From Oscillospiraceae bacterium (GTDB taxonomy: Bacteria; Bacillota; Clostridia; Oscillospirales; Ruminococcaceae): a stretch of 9,690 bases of DNA. A program made the translations under genes and the position numbers. Shown in pieces: positions 6,062 to 9,690 of this stretch. Positions within the stretch are counted from its first letter, which is position 1. The number at the start of each line of letters is the position of its first letter. Where the stretch lies: NCBI GenBank assembly GCA_900765125.1, contig CAAFQL010000301.1, positions 1-9,690 of the forward strand. The letters run 5' to 3'. Under the pieces are notes generated by a model. The model ran no database searches, had not been told where the DNA came from, and saw only the letters and a program-made list of their open reading frames with translations.

Positions 6062-6928
6062 ATGGGAGAAGTTAATAATAATATTCGTGCTCAGGTGCTT
6101 GTTGATGCACTTCCGCACATTCAGAAATATAATAATAAGATCGTTGTAGTAAAATACGGCGGAAATGCTATGACAAATGAAACCTTAAAACAGGCTGTTA
6201 TGAATGATATCGTGCTTATGTCACTTGTTGGCATAAAGGTTGTTCTGGTACATGGCGGCGGGCCTGAGATAAATGATATGCTGAAGCGACTGAATATCGA
6301 AAGCAAGTTTATCGGAGGACTCAGATATACTGACGCTGAGACTGTTGAAGTTGTAAAGATGGTGCTTGCCGGAAAGGTAAACAAGGAACTTGTCAGCCTG
6401 CTTAGCAGAAGTCATGGCAAGGCGCTGGGACTTTGCGGTACAGACGGCGGAATGATCCTTGCACAGCGCAAGGAAGGCGCAAATGGCGAAGATCTTGGAT
6501 TTGTGGGTGATATTGTAAAGGTAAATGAAAAGCCTATACTTGATGCTTTGAACTGTGGATATATTCCTGTTATTGCAACTGTTGCAACAGATGAATTCGG
6601 TCAGACCTATAATATCAATGCAGATACAGCAGCTGCAAGAATTGCGGCACAGCTTGGTGCAGAAAATCTTATTCTTATGACAGATATAGCAGGACTTCTC
6701 CGTAATAAGGACGATCCGTCTACACTTATTCCGCTTGTTAATGTAAGTGAAGTTCCGTTCTTTAAGAGAAAGGGAGTTATTTCCGGCGGTATGATCCCGA
6801 AGATCGACTGCTGTGTTGAAGCAGTGCGCAGAGGCGTTAAGAAAACTGCTATCATTGATGGAAGAGTGCCGCATTCTATTCTCATTGAAACTATGACAAA
6901 TGACGGCATAGGTACACAATTTCGTTAA
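6062..6928 (+). CDS. argB: N-acetylglutamate kinase, probably arginine-inhibited
   Basis: This enzyme phosphorylates N-acetylglutamate with ATP, the second step of the pathway. It belongs to the amino acid kinase family. Visible residues are K31 in KYGGNAM (31-37), the glycine loop HGGGPEI (64-70), R88 in GLRYTD, the YNINAD segment (183-188) and K247 near the nucleotide site. The 288-residue protein has an extra N-terminal helix of about 20 residues before the first beta strand (AQVLVDALPHIQKY region). The C-terminal segment HSILIETMTNDGIGT is also family-typical. Both are features of hexameric arginine-sensitive enzymes such as those of Thermotoga and Pseudomonas, and the helix is lacking in the E. 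coli type. Feedback inhibition by arginine is therefore inferred. The ribosome site AGAGGA (6048-6053) sits eight bases before the ATG, and the gap to argJ is 16 bases. Confidence 0.96.
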   Translation: MGEVNNNIRAQVLVDALPHIQKYNNKIVVVKYGGNAMTNETLKQAVMNDIVLMSLVGIKVVLVHGGGPEINDMLKRLNIESKFIGGLRYTDAETVEVVKMVLAGKVNKELVSLLSRSHGKALGLCGTDGGMILAQRKEGANGEDLGFVGDIVKVNEKPILDALNCGYIPVIATVATDEFGQTYNINADTAAARIAAQLGAENLILMTDIAGLLRNKDDPSTLIPLVNVSEVPFFKRKGVISGGMIPKIDCCVEAVRRGVKKTAIIDGRVPHSILIETMTNDGIGTQFR

Positions 6929-6944
6929 ATATTGAGAATGGATC

Positions 6945-7739
6945 ATGGGAAAACAACGCTGTCCGCAGTGCGGAAAGAAGTTTGATTTTGAACTCAGTGG
7001 ATGGATTTGCCCTGAGTGTGGACTTGTAATTCTTGGAAGTACAGAAAAAAAGGTGTTTCAGCAGGAAGAACTTCGTAAGAAGACTGAAACACAGAAGAAA
7101 AACAGATCATCTGATTTTAAGCAATATTTAAAGAGACGATTTTTTGCATCGCTTGTCAGTGTATTGATAGTTTTTTTCATAATGCTGGGGATCGGCATTT
7201 CCGTAAAAATACCTGATCTTGTGCGCAAGCAGAGAACAGCTGAAAAGGAAGCTGATATTGTAGCTGCAACGGCAGAAATGGGTGAGCTTATTTCTATTGC
7301 TCCGTATACGCTTGAGTTTACACAGGCATTTGTACTAGATTGGGATATGCTTCCTAAACTTGACAGCATACAGTATATTGCAGTAGATTTTGTCACTGCT
7401 GGAAAGAATCAAGAAAGTGTTTTGAAAAATTTAAGCGATATTGCATGGGTCTGCCTGCATGATGTAGAGGAAGATTCATATATTGTACCGCAGAGTGTAT
7501 ATCAGCTTACGGGCAGTGACGCAAATCAAACTGTGCTGCGCCAGATGAATGTGACCGGTGAGCTTGATAAAAAAGAAGGCACGTTGATTTTTATGGTGCA
7601 GTCGCCCGATAGAGAATATGAGCTGTGTGTGTTTACCGGCACTGAGTCTGATGGTTATGGACGATATGATGTTTCGGTCAATGAGCAGTACACTATTCCA
7701 CTCAAGCTTACAGAGCAGAGGGCGGTGAACGGTTCATGA
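6945..7739 (+). CDS. orfC: zinc-ribbon membrane protein with outer beta-type domain
   Basis: This 264-residue protein is not assigned to a known function. It opens with a classic zinc ribbon, CPQCG and CPECG (C6, C9, C22, C25). A strongly charged, probably helical linker (33-65) leads into one membrane helix at about 66-88, preceded by KRR. The remainder (about 100-264) should lie outside. Its pattern (YIAVDFVTAGKN, then a segment like GTLIFMV near 212-218) resembles the beta-sandwich domains often labelled DUF4352; this is judged by eye. Zinc-ribbon plus one helix plus an outer domain is a common layout among uncharacterised Firmicute proteins. The ATG is 16 bases after the argB stop, with only a weak GAG-type ribosome site. 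Its end overlaps orfD by four bases (ATGA), so the two are probably made together. There is no evident link to arginine chemistry. Confidence 0.82.
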   Translation: MGKQRCPQCGKKFDFELSGWICPECGLVILGSTEKKVFQQEELRKKTETQKKNRSSDFKQYLKRRFFASLVSVLIVFFIMLGIGISVKIPDLVRKQRTAEKEADIVAATAEMGELISIAPYTLEFTQAFVLDWDMLPKLDSIQYIAVDFVTAGKNQESVLKNLSDIAWVCLHDVEEDSYIVPQSVYQLTGSDANQTVLRQMNVTGELDKKEGTLIFMVQSPDREYELCVFTGTESDGYGRYDVSVNEQYTIPLKLTEQRAVNGS

Positions 7740-8263
7740 AGCAGGGTGGAAAAAAACTGTCACGCATATTTATATGGGTGCTTGGAATATTGTTTTGTGT
7801 AGAAATGATAGCGGTATTTATTTTATCTGAGTGGGAAAGCGATCTGAAAAGGATAGAGCCGAAGCTGCGCATTGAATCCGCACAGTGGATACCGCCGCAG
7901 GAGAATACGACGGATGATTTTGGCGAGATTCTTGTAGCTGTAAAAAATTGCAGCTCAAAGCCTAAGTGCTATATTCCAAATTTGTTATTTATGAACAGTG
8001 ATGAGCAGGATGCGTTTGGAGAAACGCTCATGCCGAACAGATATTATGATAGTCTTAGTGCGGAAGGTGCTGTTGATTACAGCAGCAGTGAGGTGATCCC
8101 TCCCGGTGTAACGGTTGAGGTGCATTATCAGCTTACCGAGCAGGACGCACGTGAACTCGATGCGATGATACGTGCAAAGGATACAGTTTATTTACGTCTG
8201 GCAGGGTACATATCGGAAGATAAAATTTATTACAAGCTGCAAATGCAGCAGGAGGAGGAATAA
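7736..8263 (+). CDS. orfD: signal-anchored extracytoplasmic protein
   Basis: This 175-residue protein has a basic start (MKQGGKKLSR) and a hydrophobic helix at about 11-31 with no lipobox cysteine or obvious cleavage site, so it is probably anchored with its C-terminal part outside. The outer part has alternating hydrophobic strands (EILVAVKN 64-71, SEVIPPGVTVEVHYQL 118-133, TVYLRLAGYI 150-159), typical of a small beta-sandwich and similar in style to the outer part of orfC. Two cysteines, C72 and C78, could form a disulphide. Its start overlaps the orfC stop by four bases. Its C-terminal glutamates are encoded by the same GGAGGAGG bases that serve as the argD ribosome site. The product is unrecognised. 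The tight overlap with orfC suggests a two-protein unit. Confidence 0.8.
   Translation: MKQGGKKLSRIFIWVLGILFCVEMIAVFILSEWESDLKRIEPKLRIESAQWIPPQENTTDDFGEILVAVKNCSSKPKCYIPNLLFMNSDEQDAFGETLMPNRYYDSLSAEGAVDYSSSEVIPPGVTVEVHYQLTEQDARELDAMIRAKDTVYLRLAGYISEDKIYYKLQMQQEEE
8251..8258 (+). promoter_or_regulatory. ribosome binding site that fixes the argD start
   Basis: GGAGGAGG lies nine bases before the ATG at 8268 and inside the last codons of orfD. It decides against the upstream in-frame ATG at 8172, which would add 32 residues that match no ArgD N-terminus and would overlap orfD by about 90 bases. Confidence 0.85.
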
Positions 8264-8267
8264 ATAT

Positions 8268-9431
8268 ATGACAACACAAGAAAAACAAAATAGTTCTGTC
8301 ATGGGAACATACGGACGTTTCCCAGTGGTTCTTGATTCAGGTTCAGGCGAGAATTGTACTGATGAAACAGGCAAGAGCTATATTGACTTTGGCAGTGGTA
8401 TAGGAACATCTTCCCTTGGCTATTGCAATGAAGCATGGACAGAGGCAGTATGCACACAGGCAAAGAAGCTTCAGCATACGTCAAACCTTTATTATACTAA
8501 GGTTCAGGCAGACTATGCCGAAGCACTTTGTAATGAGACAGGATATAGTAAGGTTTTCTTCTGCAACAGCGGTGCAGAATCAAATGAATGTGCAATTAAG
8601 CTTGCAAGAAAGTACAGTTTTGATAAATACGGAAAGGGTCGCCATAATATTGTAACGCTGGTAAATTCTTTCCACGGCAGAACGATGTGTACTTTGTCAG
8701 CAACAGGTCAGGACGTTTTCCATAACTATTTTTTCCCATTTATAGAGGGATTCCGCTATGCTGCTGCAAATGATATAGAGGATATGAAGGCGAAAATAGA
8801 TGATACTGTTTGTGCTGTTATGATGGAATATGTACAGGGCGAAGGCGGCGTAAATGCTCTTGATAAGGCATTTGTTGACGCAGTTTATGAAATATGCGCT
8901 GAAAAGGACATTCTTGTAATAACAGATGAAGTTCAGACAGGTATTGGCAGAACAGGTACATTCCTTGCAGGGGAACAGTTTGGTCACAAGTCTGATGTTG
9001 TAACGCTTGCAAAGGGTATTGCCGGCGGTCTGCCAATGGGAGCTTGTCTTGCCAATGAAAAGTGTGCAGGTGTTCTGGATAAAGGTTCTCACGGTTCAAC
9101 ATTCGGCGGTAATCCTGTATGCTGTGCAGCTGCACAGGCAGTTCTTGATACAGTAACAGGAGAAGGATTCCTTGATGAAGTAAACAAGAAGGCTGTATAT
9201 ATCCGTGAAAAGCTTGCTGCTATTGACGGGGTTAAGTCTGTAAGCGGTCTGGGACTTATGATAGGTATTGAGCTTGAAAATATGACTGCTCTTGATGTTG
9301 CCAATGCTGCCCTTGAAAAGGGATTACTTGTCCTGACAGCTAAGACAAAGGTTCGACTTCTGCCGCCGCTTACAATTACATATGATGAAATTGATAAGGG
9401 TCTGGCAATACTTGCAGATGTAATCAAATAA
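8268..9431 (+). CDS. argD: acetylornithine aminotransferase
   Basis: ArgD is a PLP-dependent class III aminotransferase that converts N-acetylglutamate semialdehyde and glutamate to N-acetylornithine and 2-oxoglutarate. Starting at 8268 it has 387 residues, a normal length. Key features are SGAESNE (101-107, cofactor phosphate region), NSFHGRT (133-139), the ITDEVQTGIGRTG segment (218-230) with D220 contacting the pyridine nitrogen, K249 in TLAKG as the PLP-binding lysine, and HGSTFGGNP (275-283). The family also includes related omega-aminotransferases, but the context makes the arginine role almost certain. The gene begins four bases after the orfD stop. An in-frame ATG at 8172 is an artefact because it lies inside orfD and has no fitting ribosome site. 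argF follows after 16 bases. Confidence 0.95.
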   Translation: MTTQEKQNSSVMGTYGRFPVVLDSGSGENCTDETGKSYIDFGSGIGTSSLGYCNEAWTEAVCTQAKKLQHTSNLYYTKVQADYAEALCNETGYSKVFFCNSGAESNECAIKLARKYSFDKYGKGRHNIVTLVNSFHGRTMCTLSATGQDVFHNYFFPFIEGFRYAAANDIEDMKAKIDDTVCAVMMEYVQGEGGVNALDKAFVDAVYEICAEKDILVITDEVQTGIGRTGTFLAGEQFGHKSDVVTLAKGIAGGLPMGACLANEKCAGVLDKGSHGSTFGGNPVCCAAAQAVLDTVTGEGFLDEVNKKAVYIREKLAAIDGVKSVSGLGLMIGIELENMTALDVANAALEKGLLVLTAKTKVRLLPPLTITYDEIDKGLAILADVIK

Positions 9432-9447
9432 TAAGGAGGAAATACAC

Positions 9448-9690
9448 ATGAAGCACTTACTGAAAATGCTCGATCTGAGCAAGGAAGAAATTATAGAGAT
9501 TCTGGATCTTGCCGATCAGCTGAAATATGAATTAAAGCACGGCATTCCACATCCTCATCTTCAGGGAAAAACCTTGGGCATGATTTTCCAGAAGGCATCT
9601 ACACGTACAAGAGTATCTTTTGAAACAGGTATGTATCAGCTTGGCGGACAGCCGCTCTTCCTGTCTGCTCATGATCTTCAGATCGGAAGA
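9448..9690 (+). CDS. argF: ornithine carbamoyltransferase (N-terminal part; runs off the window)
   Basis: This enzyme condenses ornithine with carbamoyl phosphate to give citrulline, the substrate of ArgG. Only the first 81 codons are present. They begin MKHLLKMLDLS and include the carbamoyl phosphate binding motif STRTR (51-55, within FQKASTRTRVSFE) and the start of the QIGRGE-type motif (QIGR at 78-81), both typical of the anabolic enzyme. The long TRTR-type spacing and ornithine-pathway context favour OTCase over aspartate carbamoyltransferase. The start is set by AAGGAGGA at 9433-9440, seven bases before the ATG. It is cut by the window edge and shows no sign of damage. Confidence 0.93.
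   Translation, partial: MKHLLKMLDLSKEEIIEILDLADQLKYELKHGIPHPHLQGKTLGMIFQKASTRTRVSFETGMYQLGGQPLFLSAHDLQIGR

Noticed and set aside
6221..6946. 241-codon open frame on the - strand across argB
   Set aside because: It is antisense to the full argB gene, with a cysteine/serine/histidine-rich translation typical of a shadow frame. No promoter or ribosome site supports it.
8172..8267. Upstream in-frame start for argD adding 32 residues
   Set aside because: It lies inside orfD, lacks a fitting ribosome site, and adds a Cys/Arg-rich stretch unlike any ArgD N-terminus. The ATG at 8268 has GGAGGAGG nine bases upstream.
1..9690. CRISPR array, tRNA, rRNA, insertion sequence or attachment site
   Set aside because: No regularly spaced repeats, cloverleaf-like sequences, transposase genes or flanking inverted repeats were seen.

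Overview
The window holds an almost complete arginine biosynthesis locus, all genes on the + strand, in the order argG - orfA - argH - orfB - argC - argJ - argB - orfC - orfD - argD - argF (argF runs off the right edge). The DNA is moderately A+T-rich. Strong AAGGAG/GGAGG Shine-Dalgarno sites, a sigma-A type promoter, a U-tract terminator after the first gene and very tight gene packing point to a low-to-mid GC Firmicute. The interposed zinc-ribbon membrane proteins and the overall protein character resemble gut or rumen Clostridia such as Ruminococcus. That placement is an inference, not a search result.

Region by region. Bases 1-35 look like the last codons of an upstream gene, followed by a Rho-independent terminator (about 48-85). 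Bases 86-290 are the regulatory region. It has an ArgR/AhrC-like operator (172-189), a weaker second operator-like palindrome (131-147), a good TTGACA-16 bp-TATAAT promoter (194-221) and a 5' leader of about 60 nt. argG (291-1520) is followed at once by a strong intrinsic terminator (1541-1569). From 1589 onward the genes are packed with gaps of 0-23 bp or with overlaps, and I see neither a second terminator nor a clear second promoter.

How the genes work together. ArgJ supplies N-acetylglutamate by transferring acetyl from N-acetylornithine. ArgB phosphorylates it, ArgC (the short, type 2 form) reduces it and ArgD transaminates it, so acetyl recycling by ArgJ yields ornithine. ArgF, ArgG and ArgH then convert ornithine to arginine. 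No argA or argE is present in the window, as expected for the cyclic pathway. ArgB carries the N-terminal helix typical of arginine-inhibited N-acetylglutamate kinases, so it is the likely feedback point.

The unusual part is four uncharacterised membrane-protein genes threaded through the biosynthetic genes. orfA has a split CxxCxC/CxCxxC zinc-ribbon-like motif and a two-helix hairpin. orfB is a 60-residue two-helix protein. orfC has an N-terminal zinc ribbon, one membrane helix and an outer beta-type domain. orfD is a signal-anchored protein with a similar kind of outer domain. They are stitched in by start/stop overlaps or very short gaps, which suggests co-translation with the arg genes. 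argG also differs from the rest in codon choice (strongly ATC for Ile), consistent with higher expression upstream of the internal terminator.
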